Source of the DNA: Streptomyces globosus | GTDB lineage: Bacteria > Actinomycetota > Actinomycetes > Streptomycetales > Streptomycetaceae | Assembly: GCF_003325375.1 (NCBI RefSeq) | Contig: NZ_CP030862.1 | Span: forward strand, 5,337,501 to 5,401,500 | Reading direction: 5' to 3' | DNA length: 64,000 nucleotides | In this document: positions 7,145-15,621 of the stretch, in pieces | Position numbering within the stretch: position 1 is the stretch's first letter | Layout: every line of letters starts with the position of its first letter | Position numbers and translations under genes: made by a program | The notes under the pieces: generated by a model | Seen by the model: only the letters and a program-made list of their open reading frames with translations | What the model was told of the DNA's origin: nothing | The model's database searches: none

Positions 7145-8197
7145 TCAGGGCCGCGTCACGGACGCGACGGGCATCATCCCGACGGGGTCGTAGCGGACGC
7201 GGGCGCCCGGGTAGGGGGCGTGGATGACCTGGCCGTTGCCGACGTACATGCCGACGTGGCTGGCGTCCGAGCGGTAGGTGACGAGGTCGCCGGGCTGCGC
7301 CTGGGAGAGGGGGACCTTGCGGCCGGCGTGCCGCTGGGCCTGGGAGGTGCGCGGGAGGGAGACGCCGGCCTGGCGGTAGGACCACACCATCAGTCCGGAG
7401 CAGTCGAAGCCGGTGGGGCCGGTGGAGCCCCAGATGTACGGGCGGCCGAGCGCGGAGCGGGCGGCCCGTACGGCGGCCGCGGCGCGGCCGGAGACCCCGG
7501 CCGGGGCGGGGGGCAGGTCGGCGGCGGGGTCGTCGCGGCCGCCGGAGCGGGAGGTCCGCTCGTAGTCGGCGCGCTCGGGCGCGGGCATCTCGTTCAGCAG
7601 GCGCCGGGCGGCGGCGAGTTTGGCGGTGACGATGCGCTTCTGGCGGGCGACGTCGGCGCGGGCCGCGTCGAGTTCGGCGAGTTTGAGGGAGGCTTCGCGG
7701 CGCTGCTGGACCAGTCTGCGCTGCTCCTTGCGCAGGTCGTCGAGTTGGCGGGTCTGGCGGTCGGTCAGCTGCTCCAGGGTGGCGGCCCTGTCGAGGTATT
7801 CGACGGGGTCCTCGGAGAGCATGAGTTCGACGGCGGGGTCGATGCCGCCGGAGCGGTACTGGGCTCCGGCGAAGGCGCCGAGGACGCCGCGCATGGTGTT
7901 GATGCGGTCCTGGCCGCGGGCGAGCTGGTCCTGGGCGCGGCCGATGTCGGCGCGGAGGGCGTCGGCGCGCTCGCCGGCCCGGTTGTAGCGCTCGGTGGCC
8001 TGCTCGGCTTCCTGGAAGAGGCGGTCGACCTGGGCGCGGGCGCTTGCCGCGGGCTCCCGGGGGTGGCCGGGGGCGGCGGCGGCGGGTGCCGCCGTGAGGG
8101 CGGCGGCTGCCGTGGCCGCGGCTGCTGCGGCGGTGAAGGCGGTGATCCTGGTGTTCCGGTCGGGGCTGACGAGCCCGGCCCGGCGAGGGGACGCCAC
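7145..8197 (-). CDS. NlpC/P60 cell-wall endopeptidase, paralogue 1
   Basis: A 350-residue secreted protein: signal peptide (TAFTAAAAAATAAAAL, then AAPAAAAPG), a long coiled coil of about 190 residues, then a C-terminal NlpC/P60 domain. Catalytic Cys is in TGFDCSGLMVW, catalytic His in ASHVGMYVGNG and the third polar residue at VIHAPYPG. Such enzymes cut gamma-D-Glu-meso-DAP (LL-DAP in Streptomyces) stem peptides. The coiled coil probably keeps the enzyme inactive until a partner such as FtsEX opens it, as in RipC-type proteins. The GTG start is chosen because AGGGAG lies 9 bases upstream and the resulting VASPRR matches the start of paralogue 2. Confidence 0.9.
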   Translation of the reverse strand: MASPRRAGLVSPDRNTRITAFTAAAAAATAAAALTAAPAAAAPGHPREPAASARAQVDRLFQEAEQATERYNRAGERADALRADIGRAQDQLARGQDRINTMRGVLGAFAGAQYRSGGIDPAVELMLSEDPVEYLDRAATLEQLTDRQTRQLDDLRKEQRRLVQQRREASLKLAELDAARADVARQKRIVTAKLAAARRLLNEMPAPERADYERTSRSGGRDDPAADLPPAPAGVSGRAAAAVRAARSALGRPYIWGSTGPTGFDCSGLMVWSYRQAGVSLPRTSQAQRHAGRKVPLSQAQPGDLVTYRSDASHVGMYVGNGQVIHAPYPGARVRYDPVGMMPVASVTRP

Positions 8198-8424
8198 GTG
8201 CAACCGCTCCCTTTCCGCAGTGCGGGACCGGGTCCGCCCCGGGTGGACGGCCGTGTTCCGGGCTCCGCGCGGGCAGACAGTAGCCGCGCGGCCGCGGGGC
8301 GGCCAACGGCCGGGGCGGGGCCGCACAGGGCTGCGCCCCGCTTCAGACGCAGGTCATCGGCGGGGCGCGGGGTCCGGGGCGGCGGCGCGGAATTCGCCCG
8401 GATGGGCGGTGCGGGCTGCTGCCG

Positions 8425-9450
8425 TCAGATGCGGACGCCGAACTGGAAGGGCATGTTGTTGATGGACTCGTACTTGACGCCGCCGCGCGGGTTGGAGGCG
8501 TGCAGCACCATGCCGTTCCCGGCGTACAGGCCGACGTGGTGCAGGTCGGAGTAGAAGAACACCAGGTCGCCGGGTTGGAGGGCGCTGCGGCCGATGCGGG
8601 TGCCGTCGTTGGCCTGGGTCCAGGTGGTGCGGGTGATGCTGACGCCGGCCTGCTTGTACGCCCACTGCGTCAGCCCGGAGCAGTCGAAGGCACTGGGGCC
8701 GGTGGCTCCGGAGACGTAGGCGCTGCCCAGTTTGGTCTTGGCGGCGGCGAGGGCGGCTCCGGCGCGGCCGGAGGCCTTGACGCTGCCGAGGTCGGCGCGG
8801 TCGCTGTCGGCGCGGCTCGCGCGGGCCTCCTCGTCCTTGAGCTGGGCGCGCTGCTGTGCGGTGAGGGTGTTGAGGAGGGCCTGGGCCTCGGCGAGCTTGT
8901 CCTGGGAGGCCTTCTTCTTCGCGCCGAGCTCCTTGCGGGTGGCGTCGAGGTCGGCGAGCTTGCCGGCGGCCTCCTGGCGCTGCTGGGCGAGGCTGCGCTG
9001 CTTGGCCTGGATCTTCTGGACGGCGTCGAGCTGGCGGCCCGTCAACTGCTGCAGGGTGGAGGCCTTGTCGAGGTAGGTGTCGGGGTCGCCGGAGAGGAAC
9101 AGGGCGACGGACTGGTCCAGGCCGCCGTTGCGGTACTGGGCGCTGGCCATGGAACCGAGGGTGGCGCGGAGCTGGTTGAGCTCCTCCTGGCCGCGGGCGA
9201 CCTGGTCCTGGATCCGCCCGACCTCCTTTTCGAGCTTCTCCTGGCGCTCCTTGGCCCCGTTGAACTTCTCGGTGGCCTGTTCCGCCTCCTCGTAGAGGGC
9301 GTCGACCTTGGCCTTGACCTCGTCCTTGTTCGGCTGGGCGGGGGCGGCGGACGCGCTGTGCGCGGAGAGGGCGACGGCTGCGGCGGCCGTGGCGGTCAGC
9401 ACGGTGACGCGCGCGCGGTTCGGCTGCTTGGGACGACGGTGGGACGCCAC
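8425..9450 (-). CDS. NlpC/P60 cell-wall endopeptidase, paralogue 2
   Basis: A 341-residue secreted protein with the same architecture as its downstream neighbour: signal peptide cut near SASAAPAQ, a coiled coil of about 190 residues, then NlpC/P60. Catalytic Cys is in SAFDCSGLTQW and His in LHHVGLYAGNG, followed by VLHASNP. The two genes are a tandem duplication, with the shared EAEQATE and SAQYR/GAQYR blocks easily aligned. The GTG start has AAGGAG 10 bases upstream. A promoter-like sequence and a structured leader of about 107 bases precede it, suggesting control at the RNA level. Confidence 0.92.
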   Translation of the reverse strand: MASHRRPKQPNRARVTVLTATAAAAVALSAHSASAAPAQPNKDEVKAKVDALYEEAEQATEKFNGAKERQEKLEKEVGRIQDQVARGQEELNQLRATLGSMASAQYRNGGLDQSVALFLSGDPDTYLDKASTLQQLTGRQLDAVQKIQAKQRSLAQQRQEAAGKLADLDATRKELGAKKKASQDKLAEAQALLNTLTAQQRAQLKDEEARASRADSDRADLGSVKASGRAGAALAAAKTKLGSAYVSGATGPSAFDCSGLTQWAYKQAGVSITRTTWTQANDGTRIGRSALQPGDLVFFYSDLHHVGLYAGNGMVLHASNPRGGVKYESINNMPFQFGVRI

Positions 9451-9493
9451 GAAGCCGAGCTCCTTCTTCTTGGGGCCCGCCGGGGCCGGGTTG

Positions 9494-9524
9494 GTCGGCG
9501 CACCACGGCGGAACCTCCGCCGAC
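9494..9524 (-). promoter_or_regulatory. leader RNA with two mutually exclusive hairpins (NlpC/P60)
   Basis: Read on the minus strand, GTCGGCG (9518-9524) can pair with CGCCGAC (9494-9500). Alternatively CGGCGGA (9516-9522) pairs with TCCGCCG (9506-9512) around a three-base loop. The arms share bases, so only one hairpin can form at a time. The element sits 44 bases before the GTG. It does not match any riboswitch consensus I can recall. Confidence 0.35.
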
Positions 9525-9563
9525 ACCCCGAATGAGTGATCTACCGCACGAAGGTTTGAGCAG

Positions 9564-9593
9564 ACCCTAGTGAGCCCGCTGTGATCACTTCAA
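9564..9593 (-). promoter_or_regulatory. candidate promoter of NlpC/P60 paralogue 2
   Basis: Minus-strand TTGAAG (9588-9593) and TAGGGT (9564-9569) with an 18-base spacer, a reasonable housekeeping-sigma promoter. The spacer contains GTGATCAC. Initiation would leave a leader of about 107 bases. Confidence 0.5.
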
Positions 9594-9714
9594 ACCCCTG
9601 AAGGAAAAATTCCGCTCCTGCGGCCAGGTTCTTCACCGCAGGACACGCTGAGTGCCGGGGACTTGACGGTCCGTCCCGCAACGGCGCCGTCAAATCAGGC
9701 ATTCCGGGAAGGAG

Positions 9715-11076
9715 TTACGAAACCCGCGAAAGGCGCTTCAGCAGCAAAGCGGACGTCACGGGCCGCGCCCCCGCCTTCGCCACCCCGTCGGCCACCTCGC
9801 GGTCGGTGGAGACCACGACCACCGGCCGGCCGGGCGGCTCCGCCCGCACCAGCTGCCGGATCAGCTCGTCCGCCGTGACCCCCGGCTTGGAGAACAGCAC
9901 CCGCACCCCGCGCGGCGGCGCGAGCAGCACCGGCGCGGCCAGCTCGGCCCCGTCGAAGACGCAGGTCATCTCGGCGCCCGTCTGCGCGGCCAGCATCGAC
10001 AGCCCGCCCAGCAGCCGCAGCCGCTGCTTCTCCAGCGGCATCGTCGGGTAACCGGTCTTGGTGACGTTGTAGCCGTCCACGACCAGATGTGCCTGCGGCA
10101 GCGCCAGCAGCTGGTCGAGCAGTGCCGGATCGGTCTCCGACAGCGCCCGCGCCGCGATGTCCTTCGGCGACATCCGGCCCGGCTCCACCGCGTCCGCCAG
10201 GTCGGCCGGCCGCGTCGAGACCGGCGGCAGCGCCAGCTCCCGCCGCAGCCCCTGGGCGGCGTCCAACACCGTGTCCAGCAGCAGCCGCAGGCGCATGTCC
10301 TCGATGCTGCGCCCCTCGCGGGTGGCGCGGCGCGAGGTCTCCAGCGCCGCCTCCGCCTCGGCCAGCCGCGACTTGAGCCGGCGGGTCTCGCTCTCGGCTG
10401 CGGCCGTCTGGGCGGCCGCCTCGGCGCGGACCGCCTCCATCTCGGCGGTCGCCTTCCGCAGGGCCGCCTCCCCGCGCTTGACGTCGCTGAGGGCGCTGCG
10501 CAGTTTGCGCTGAAGCGATTCGGCTTCCTTCCGCGCCGCCTCCAGCTCGCCGCGCACCTGCTCGCCGCCGGCCCGCTGGGCCTCCCGTACGTGGGCCAGC
10601 TCCTCGCGCAGCCGGTCGAGTTCGCGCCGGGTCTCCTCGTCCGCCCGCTCGGCGTCGGCGCGCTGCGCCTCCTCCCCCGCGGCGGCGACCAGCTTCACCC
10701 AGCCCGCGGGCCGCAGGACGTACGCCGCCGCGGCCACGTCGAGCGGGTCGGCGGCGGCCGGCGCGGTGCCGGAGTCCAGCGCCGCGGCCAGCTCCGCCTG
10801 CGCCTCGCGCACCTTCTCCGCGACGCGCCCCCGGAAGACGGGGTCGCTCTCGACGGCCGCGGCCATGGCGTTGCCCGCGAACTTGGCCCGCCGGGTCGGG
10901 GTGAACCGGGCGTACTGGCGCAGCTGCGCCGGAAGGTCCGCGACCGTCAGCGCCCCGAAGGCGTCCGAGACGAGCGCGACGACCCGGCGCCGCACGCCCT
11001 CCGGCAGCGGGCGGTCGAGCACCTCGGCGGCGTCGCCGGCCGCATCGGCCGGCTCAGCGCCGCTTGCTGGCTCCAC
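9715..11076 (-). CDS. NYN (YacP-like) domain protein with coiled coil
   Basis: A 453-residue cytoplasmic protein. The N-terminal part (to about residue 140) is helical. A charged coiled coil spans about 140-270. The C-terminal 170 residues form a NYN/PIN-like domain: LVVDGYNVTKTGYP (first acidic metal ligand), CVFDGAE (second) and VVVVSTDREVADGV (third). This arrangement is typical of the YacP/Rae1-type ribonucleases, which cut mRNA, but activity is not shown. The GTG has AGGGG about 10 bases upstream. It is conserved in actinobacteria as far as I recall. Confidence 0.85.
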   Translation of the reverse strand: MEPASGAEPADAAGDAAEVLDRPLPEGVRRRVVALVSDAFGALTVADLPAQLRQYARFTPTRRAKFAGNAMAAAVESDPVFRGRVAEKVREAQAELAAALDSGTAPAAADPLDVAAAAYVLRPAGWVKLVAAAGEEAQRADAERADEETRRELDRLREELAHVREAQRAGGEQVRGELEAARKEAESLQRKLRSALSDVKRGEAALRKATAEMEAVRAEAAAQTAAAESETRRLKSRLAEAEAALETSRRATREGRSIEDMRLRLLLDTVLDAAQGLRRELALPPVSTRPADLADAVEPGRMSPKDIAARALSETDPALLDQLLALPQAHLVVDGYNVTKTGYPTMPLEKQRLRLLGGLSMLAAQTGAEMTCVFDGAELAAPVLLAPPRGVRVLFSKPGVTADELIRQLVRAEPPGRPVVVVSTDREVADGVAKAGARPVTSALLLKRLSRVS

Positions 11077-11119
11077 AATCCGTCACCCCTACCGTCCATC
11101 CCGGAGGGGCGCGGCTCCC

Positions 11120-11359
11120 TCAGGAGTCCGCGCCCGGCCTGTCCACGAGTTCGATCTGGTCCACCGCGTTGCACCAGCGGCAGCGGACCGACTCGATGGT
11201 CTCACTGACCACCTCGCGCTCCTCGACCTTGGGCTCCCCGGCAAGGTCCAGGTGGACGTACTCGACGACCTTCGACGAACGGGTGACGTCGAAGCGCGTC
11301 AGGTTGCCGCACAGCGTGCAGCGCCACCGGGTGGTCGCGGTCGGCAGGGGCACCGTCAT
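11120..11359 (-). CDS. small zinc-ribbon protein
   Basis: A 79-residue protein with two CxxC knuckles, CTLCGN near residue 16 and CRWCNA near residue 60, a likely four-cysteine zinc ribbon. A strand-rich acidic stretch (VEYVHLDLAGEPKVEEREV) lies between. The ATG has GGAG about 12 bases upstream. It is immediately upstream of, and co-oriented with, the NYN gene (43-base gap). The role is unknown; nucleic-acid or protein binding is plausible. Confidence 0.75.
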   Translation of the reverse strand: MTVPLPTATTRWRCTLCGNLTRFDVTRSSKVVEYVHLDLAGEPKVEEREVVSETIESVRCRWCNAVDQIELVDRPGADS

Positions 11360-11475
11360 CAGGCCGCACTCTCCTTCATAGCTCTCTCGGGTCAAAGCCG
11401 CCGTCCGCGCGAATCGGCGGCCCGCAGCACGTAACCCTACGGCCTGCCGGTGCGGCGGGGAGGGCCGGTCGGGCC

Positions 11476-12219
11476 ATGCTCGACCGCATGATCGCAAAGT
11501 GGCGGGCCGTGCGGGCCGTTCGGGCGGCGGCCGGGGGCCCCGTGGCCACGCACGCCCTGATCGCGGGCTGCTGCGCGGTGTTCCTGCTGGGCCCGGCTTC
11601 GGGGCTCAATCCGGCCTACGGCACCGGCGAGCGGCTGCTGGAGGCGGGCACCGCCTACTTCCGGCGGTGGGGCGTCGTCCCGGCCGAGCTCTCCCAGGGC
11701 TCGCCGCGGGCGCTGCTGACCCCGCTGACCGCGCTGTTCCTGCACGGCAGCTGGCTGCACCTGCTCGGCAACATGCTGTTCCTGCGCGTCTTCGGCGCGA
11801 TGGCCGAGGAGCGGATGGGGCGGCCGGCGTTCCTGTGCTTCTACGTGTGCACCGGCTACCTCGCCCTCGCCGGGTACGCGGCCGCCAACGCCTCCTCGGA
11901 GCAGACGCTGGTCGGCGCCTCGGGGGCCATCTCGGCGGTCCTGGGGGCGTTCCTGTTCCTCTTCCCGCGGGCCCGGGTGACCAGCCTGTTCCCGTTCCTG
12001 TACTTCCTGCCGCTGCGGCTGCCCGCGTGGCTCGTGCTGCTGTTCTGGTTCGCCCTGCAGTGGGTGGCCGCGCACCGGGCGGGCAGCGGGCCGGGGGTGG
12101 CGTACCTGGCGCACCTGGTGGGCTTCTCCCTGGGCTTCCTCCTCGCGTGGGTGCGCTACGGCAGGACGGCTAGAGTGAGGCGATCAGCGACGGCCACCGA
12201 GGGAGACAGCCAGCCGTGA
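11476..12219 (+). CDS. rhomboid-family intramembrane serine protease
   Basis: A 247-residue polytopic membrane protein with six or so membrane segments. Rhomboid hallmarks are complete: HGSWLHLLGNMLFL (loop and TM2), the catalytic Ser in GASGAIS, and the catalytic His in YLAHLVGFSLGF. The length is standard for a bacterial rhomboid without extra domains. It would cleave membrane-anchored substrates inside the bilayer. The start is the first of two in-frame ATGs (11476 or 11488), with GGGAGGG upstream. It overlaps the next gene by four bases. Confidence 0.9.
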   Translation: MLDRMIAKWRAVRAVRAAAGGPVATHALIAGCCAVFLLGPASGLNPAYGTGERLLEAGTAYFRRWGVVPAELSQGSPRALLTPLTALFLHGSWLHLLGNMLFLRVFGAMAEERMGRPAFLCFYVCTGYLALAGYAAANASSEQTLVGASGAISAVLGAFLFLFPRARVTSLFPFLYFLPLRLPAWLVLLFWFALQWVAAHRAGSGPGVAYLAHLVGFSLGFLLAWVRYGRTARVRRSATATEGDSQP

Positions 12220-12497
12220 TCACCGCGATCGTGCTCATCAAGACCAGCGTGGACCGCATCCCCGAGATCGCCGAGTCGATCGCGGCGCTGGAGAACGTCA
12301 GCGAGGTCTACTCCGTCACCGGGACGTACGACCTGATCGCGCTGGTCCGCGTGGCCCGCCACGACGACCTCGCGGACATCATCCCGGGCCGCATCAGCAA
12401 GATCCCCGGCGTCGAGGCGACGGACACGCACGTGGCGTTCCGCACCTACTCCCAGCACGACCTGGAAGCCGCCTTCGCCATCGGCCTCGACGCCTGA
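12216..12497 (+). CDS. stand-alone Lrp/AsnC ligand-binding (RAM) domain protein
   Basis: A 93-residue protein consisting only of the regulation-of-amino-acid-metabolism domain of Lrp/AsnC regulators: AIVLIKT, SVTGTYDLIALVRV, ISKIPGVEATDTHVAF. The usual N-terminal helix-turn-helix is absent. Such stand-alone domains form Lrp-like beta sandwiches and bind amino acids. Its GTG start overlaps the rhomboid stop (GTGA), so it is translationally coupled to a membrane protease. This pairing seems conserved in Streptomyces, but its meaning is unknown. Confidence 0.88.
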   Translation: MITAIVLIKTSVDRIPEIAESIAALENVSEVYSVTGTYDLIALVRVARHDDLADIIPGRISKIPGVEATDTHVAFRTYSQHDLEAAFAIGLDA

Positions 12498-12504
12498 GGC
12501 CGCC

Positions 12505-12540
12505 GCCGGGCGCGGCAGCCGGGCGCGGCAGCCGGGCGCG
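12505..12540. repeat. 13-bp tandem repeat, 2.8 copies
   Basis: The unit GCCGGGCGCGGCA repeats directly and fills the gap between two convergent genes, ending at the aminotransferase stop codon. It has no visible coding role. Confidence 0.7.
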
Positions 12541-13968
12541 TCAGACCGCCGGGACGCAGCGGCCGTCCTCCGTGCGGTACTGCCACTTCGCCCCGTCGGC
12601 GACGAGTTCCCGCACGGCCCGCAGGAAGCGCTCGACGTGCTCGTCGGGCGTGCCCGCGCCGAAGCTGACGCGGATCGCGTTCAGCGGCCGCTCCCCCGGC
12701 CGGCGTGCCGCGGGGGCGTCGCAGGCGCCGGGCTCCTGGGGGGCGCCGCCCAGCAGGGTGCGCACCAGCGGGTGGGCGCAGAAGAGGCCGTCGCGGACGC
12801 CGATGCCGTACTCGGCGGACAGCGCGGCGGCGAAGTGGGAGCTGTTCCAGCCCTCCACCACGAAGGAGATGACGCCGACGCGCGGGGCGTCGTCCCCGAA
12901 GAGGGACAGCACCCGCACCCCGGGGACGGCGGCGAGGCCCTCGCGGATCCGGGCGACGAGCCGGCGCTCGCGGGCGACGAGGGTGTCGAAGCCGGCCTCG
13001 GCCAGGGCGCGGCAGGCGGACGCGATCGCGTAGGCGCCGATGACGTTGGGCGAGCCGGCCTCGTGCCGGGCGGCCCCCGTGTGCCAGGCGACGTCGACGC
13101 CGCCGTCCTCCCGGCGGGCCACGCTGCGGGAGGCGCCGCCGCCGGCCAGGTAGGGGCGGGCCTGCTGCAGCCAGTCCGCCCGGCCGGCCAGCACGCCGGA
13201 GCCGAACGGCGCGTACAGCTTGTGCCCGGAGAAGGCGACCCAGTCGACGTCGAGGCCGCGCACGGAGACCGGGTGGTGCGGGGCCAGCTGGGCGGCGTCG
13301 AGGACGATCCGGGCGCCGTGGGCGTGGGCGGCGGCCGCGAGCTCCTTCACGGGCCACAGCTCGCCGGTGACGTTGGAGGCGCCGGTGACGCAGACGAGGG
13401 CCGGGCCGTTGGGGCCTCCCGCGCCCGAACGGAGCCGGGAGCTCGGGGAGGGGCCGCGGTCGGCGAGCGCCCGCTCCAGGGTGGCGACGGCCTCGGCGGG
13501 GGTGCGGGGCGCGTCGAGGTACGTGACCTGCTCGTCGCCCCAGGGCAGCAGCGAGGCGTGGTGCTCGGTCTCGAAGACGAAGACGCGGCAGCCGGCGGGG
13601 AGGGCGGCGGCGAGGAGGTTCAGCGAGTCGGTCGTGGAGCGGGTGAAGACGACCTGGTCGGCGGGGCGGCAGTCGAGGAACGCGGCCACGGCGGCCCTGC
13701 TCTGCTCGAAGAGGTCGGTGGACAGCTGGGAGAGGTAGCCGGCGCCGCGGTGCACGCTGCCGTAGTAGGGGGCGTAGGCGGCGACGTCGTCCCAGACGCG
13801 CTGGAGGGCGGGGGCGCTGGCGGCGTAGTCGAGGGCCGCGTAGACGGTCTCGCCGCCGGTGACGAGCGGGACGGTGACGTCGCGGCCGAGGACGGGCAGC
13901 GGCCCGTCACAGGCGGCGCCGCAGGCGGCGGAGGCGTCGGCGACGGCGGTGTGCAGGGTTGCGGACAT
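12541..13968 (-). CDS. class V aminotransferase family protein (PLP-dependent)
   Basis: A 475-residue fold-type I PLP enzyme resembling cysteine desulfurase/isopenicillin N epimerase-like proteins. The cofactor-binding Lys is in VAFSGHKLYAPFGS. The upstream Asp (RIVLDAAQLAPHH) and the N-terminal FTRSTTDSLNL phosphate site are also present. It lacks the conserved Cys loop of SufS/IscS, so a true desulfurase is unlikely. The substrate is unknown. The C-terminal WNSSHFAAALSAEYGI is normal for the family. The ATG has GGGAGAT 6 bases upstream. It stands alone between convergent and tandem neighbours. Confidence 0.82.
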   Translation of the reverse strand: MSATLHTAVADASAACGAACDGPLPVLGRDVTVPLVTGGETVYAALDYAASAPALQRVWDDVAAYAPYYGSVHRGAGYLSQLSTDLFEQSRAAVAAFLDCRPADQVVFTRSTTDSLNLLAAALPAGCRVFVFETEHHASLLPWGDEQVTYLDAPRTPAEAVATLERALADRGPSPSSRLRSGAGGPNGPALVCVTGASNVTGELWPVKELAAAAHAHGARIVLDAAQLAPHHPVSVRGLDVDWVAFSGHKLYAPFGSGVLAGRADWLQQARPYLAGGGASRSVARREDGGVDVAWHTGAARHEAGSPNVIGAYAIASACRALAEAGFDTLVARERRLVARIREGLAAVPGVRVLSLFGDDAPRVGVISFVVEGWNSSHFAAALSAEYGIGVRDGLFCAHPLVRTLLGGAPQEPGACDAPAARRPGERPLNAIRVSFGAGTPDEHVERFLRAVRELVADGAKWQYRTEDGRCVPAV

Positions 13969-14351
13969 GGCGGTATCTCCCGGCTGCAGGGCTGAATGGC
14001 TTCGAAACCACCCGTACGCGGGTACGGCGCTGCGCCGTCCGGGGTACGGGGAAGGCCTCGGGGGACGGCCTGGGCGCACACGCACGGGTACGCGGAAGAG
14101 GCCGGTCCGAGGGGTGAAGAAGGGGCGGTACGCCCTATCGCATTCGCTTGCTCACGGAAAAACGCTCCTCGAGAGACCAGGACCCCTGGTGTCGAGGGAT
14201 CCGCGCTTGCCGCGGACCTCGCTGCCCACGGCCTGGTCATCACCCGGGGCACCCCGCCACGGAAGGAGGGTTGCCGGACAGCAGGCCGGGGCCAAGACGC
14301 TGTCACTCGTGACCTGGTCAGCCATCCTGCCACAAGATCGGGCAGGCACAA
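13969..14351. other. intergenic region, no gene seen
   Basis: About 380 bases upstream of the aminotransferase. Every open frame crossing it lacks a ribosome-binding site and has atypical composition. A 5-bp inverted repeat (ACCCG/CGGGT, 14010-14023) is the only structure noticed. It probably carries the aminotransferase promoter. Confidence 0.5.
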
Positions 14352-14380
14352 GGCCCCGGTCCGCCATGCGGACCGGGGCC
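14352..14380 (-). terminator. terminator after trpD
   Basis: A perfect 13-bp stem (GGCCCCGGTCCGC) with a three-base loop, 35 bases beyond the trpD stop. Confidence 0.8.
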
Positions 14381-14414
14381 CGGCCGGAAACACGCCCCGA
14401 GGGGCCGGGAACCG

Positions 14415-15479
14415 TCAGGCGTTGGTGGCAGCCACCCACCGCTCCAGCACGGCCCGCGCGGCCCCGGAGTCGATGGACTCGGCCGCACGCGCGATGCCCG
14501 CCCCGATCTGCTCCTCCAGGGTGCCCGCGCCCGGCTCCAGGGCGACCAGCGCGGCCGCGGAGTTCAGCAGGACGGCGTCGCGCACGGGACCGGTCTCGCC
14601 GGCCAGCAGCCGCCGGGCGACGTCGGCGTTGTACGAGGCGTCCGCGCCCCGCAGCTCCGCCACGTCGACCAGGCCGATGCCGACGTCGCGCGGGTCGAAG
14701 GCCTGCTCCTGCACCCGGCCGTCGCGGACCCACCACACGCGGGAGGTCGCCGTCGTCGTCAGCTCGTCCAGGCCGTCGTCGCCGCGGAAGACCAGCGCCG
14801 ACGAGCCCCGCTCGGCGAGGACGCCCGCCACGATGGGCGCGACCCGGGCGTCGGCCACTCCGGTCGCCTGGGCCCGCACCCGCGCCGGGTTGGTGAGCGG
14901 GCCGAGGAAGTTGAAGGTGGTGCGGATCCCGAGCTCCCGGCGGGCGGCGGCGACGTGCCGCAGCGCCGGGTGGAACTTCACCGCGAAGCAGAAGGTGATC
15001 CCGGCCTCCTCGGCGACCTCGACCACCCGGGCGGGGGTCAGGTCCAGGTTGACGCCGAGCTTCTCCAGGACGTCTGAGGCGCCGCTCGCGGAGGACGCGG
15101 CCCGGTTGCCGTGCTTGACGACCTTGGCGCCGGTGCCGGCCACCACCACCGACGACATCGTCGAGATGTTGACGGTCTTCGCGCCGTCGCCGCCGGTGCC
15201 GACGATGTCCACCGTCCGGCCCGGCACCTCGATCAGGTTGGCGTGTGCGTACATGGTCCGCACGAGGCCGTTGATCTCCTCGACGGTCTCCCCCTTGGCC
15301 CGCAGGGCCACCATGAAGCCGGCGATCTGGGCGTCGCTGGCCTCGCCCCGCATGATCCGGTCCATGGCCCACGCCGTGTCGTCGGAGTGCAGGTCGCGGC
15401 CGGAGAGCAGGGCGTCGAGGACGGCCGGCCAGCCGCGGGCCGCCACGCTGTCGCCGCCTGCCGGGGTCACAACGTTCAT
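14415..15479 (-). CDS. trpD: anthranilate phosphoribosyltransferase
   Basis: A 354-residue enzyme joining anthranilate and PRPP in tryptophan synthesis. The PRPP-binding signature VGTGGDGAKTVNIST, the KHGNRAASS loop and FNFLGPLTNP are all intact. The length is normal. The ATG has AGGAG 7 bases upstream. It sits apart from other trp genes, just downstream of the bc1 complex genes. The same neighbourhood is found in mycobacteria (trpD beside ctaE-qcrCAB), so this is an old actinobacterial arrangement, not a recent insertion. Strong hairpins on both sides suggest its own transcript. Confidence 0.96.
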   Translation of the reverse strand: MNVVTPAGGDSVAARGWPAVLDALLSGRDLHSDDTAWAMDRIMRGEASDAQIAGFMVALRAKGETVEEINGLVRTMYAHANLIEVPGRTVDIVGTGGDGAKTVNISTMSSVVVAGTGAKVVKHGNRAASSASGASDVLEKLGVNLDLTPARVVEVAEEAGITFCFAVKFHPALRHVAAARRELGIRTTFNFLGPLTNPARVRAQATGVADARVAPIVAGVLAERGSSALVFRGDDGLDELTTTATSRVWWVRDGRVQEQAFDPRDVGIGLVDVAELRGADASYNADVARRLLAGETGPVRDAVLLNSAAALVALEPGAGTLEEQIGAGIARAAESIDSGAARAVLERWVAATNA

Positions 15480-15545
15480 GGTCCGCTCCTGGTGGTCCAC
15501 GGTGGATGGGAAGGGGTTCAGCCTATCCAGCCGCGGGGACGGCAA

Positions 15546-15576
15546 AGAGCCCCGTCCAGACCCTGGACGGGGCTCT
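15546..15576 (-). terminator. terminator after qcrB
   Basis: A perfect 14-bp stem (AGAGCCCCGTCCAG) with loop ACC, 46 bases beyond the qcrB stop. It isolates the respiratory operon from trpD. Confidence 0.82.
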
Positions 15577-15621
15577 CGCCGTGGCGACGCGGGGGCGATC
15601 GGAGATCAGCCCCGCTCGGGA

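Noticed and set aside
9581..9590. A CRP-like site TGTGATCACT in the NlpC/P60 promoter
   Set aside because: The two half sites overlap without the needed spacing, so it is only the short palindrome GTGATCAC.
9451..9714. Possible c-di-AMP (ydaO) riboswitch before the NlpC/P60 gene
   Set aside because: The leader after the likely promoter is about 107 bases and lacks the conserved pairs I can recall; recorded only as an unnamed structured leader.
12541..13968. Reading the class V aminotransferase as a cysteine desulfurase
   Set aside because: The PLP Lys is present but the mobile Cys loop of SufS/IscS is missing.
13969..14414. Possible small gene in the gap upstream of the aminotransferase
   Set aside because: No frame has a ribosome-binding site or plausible protein sequence.
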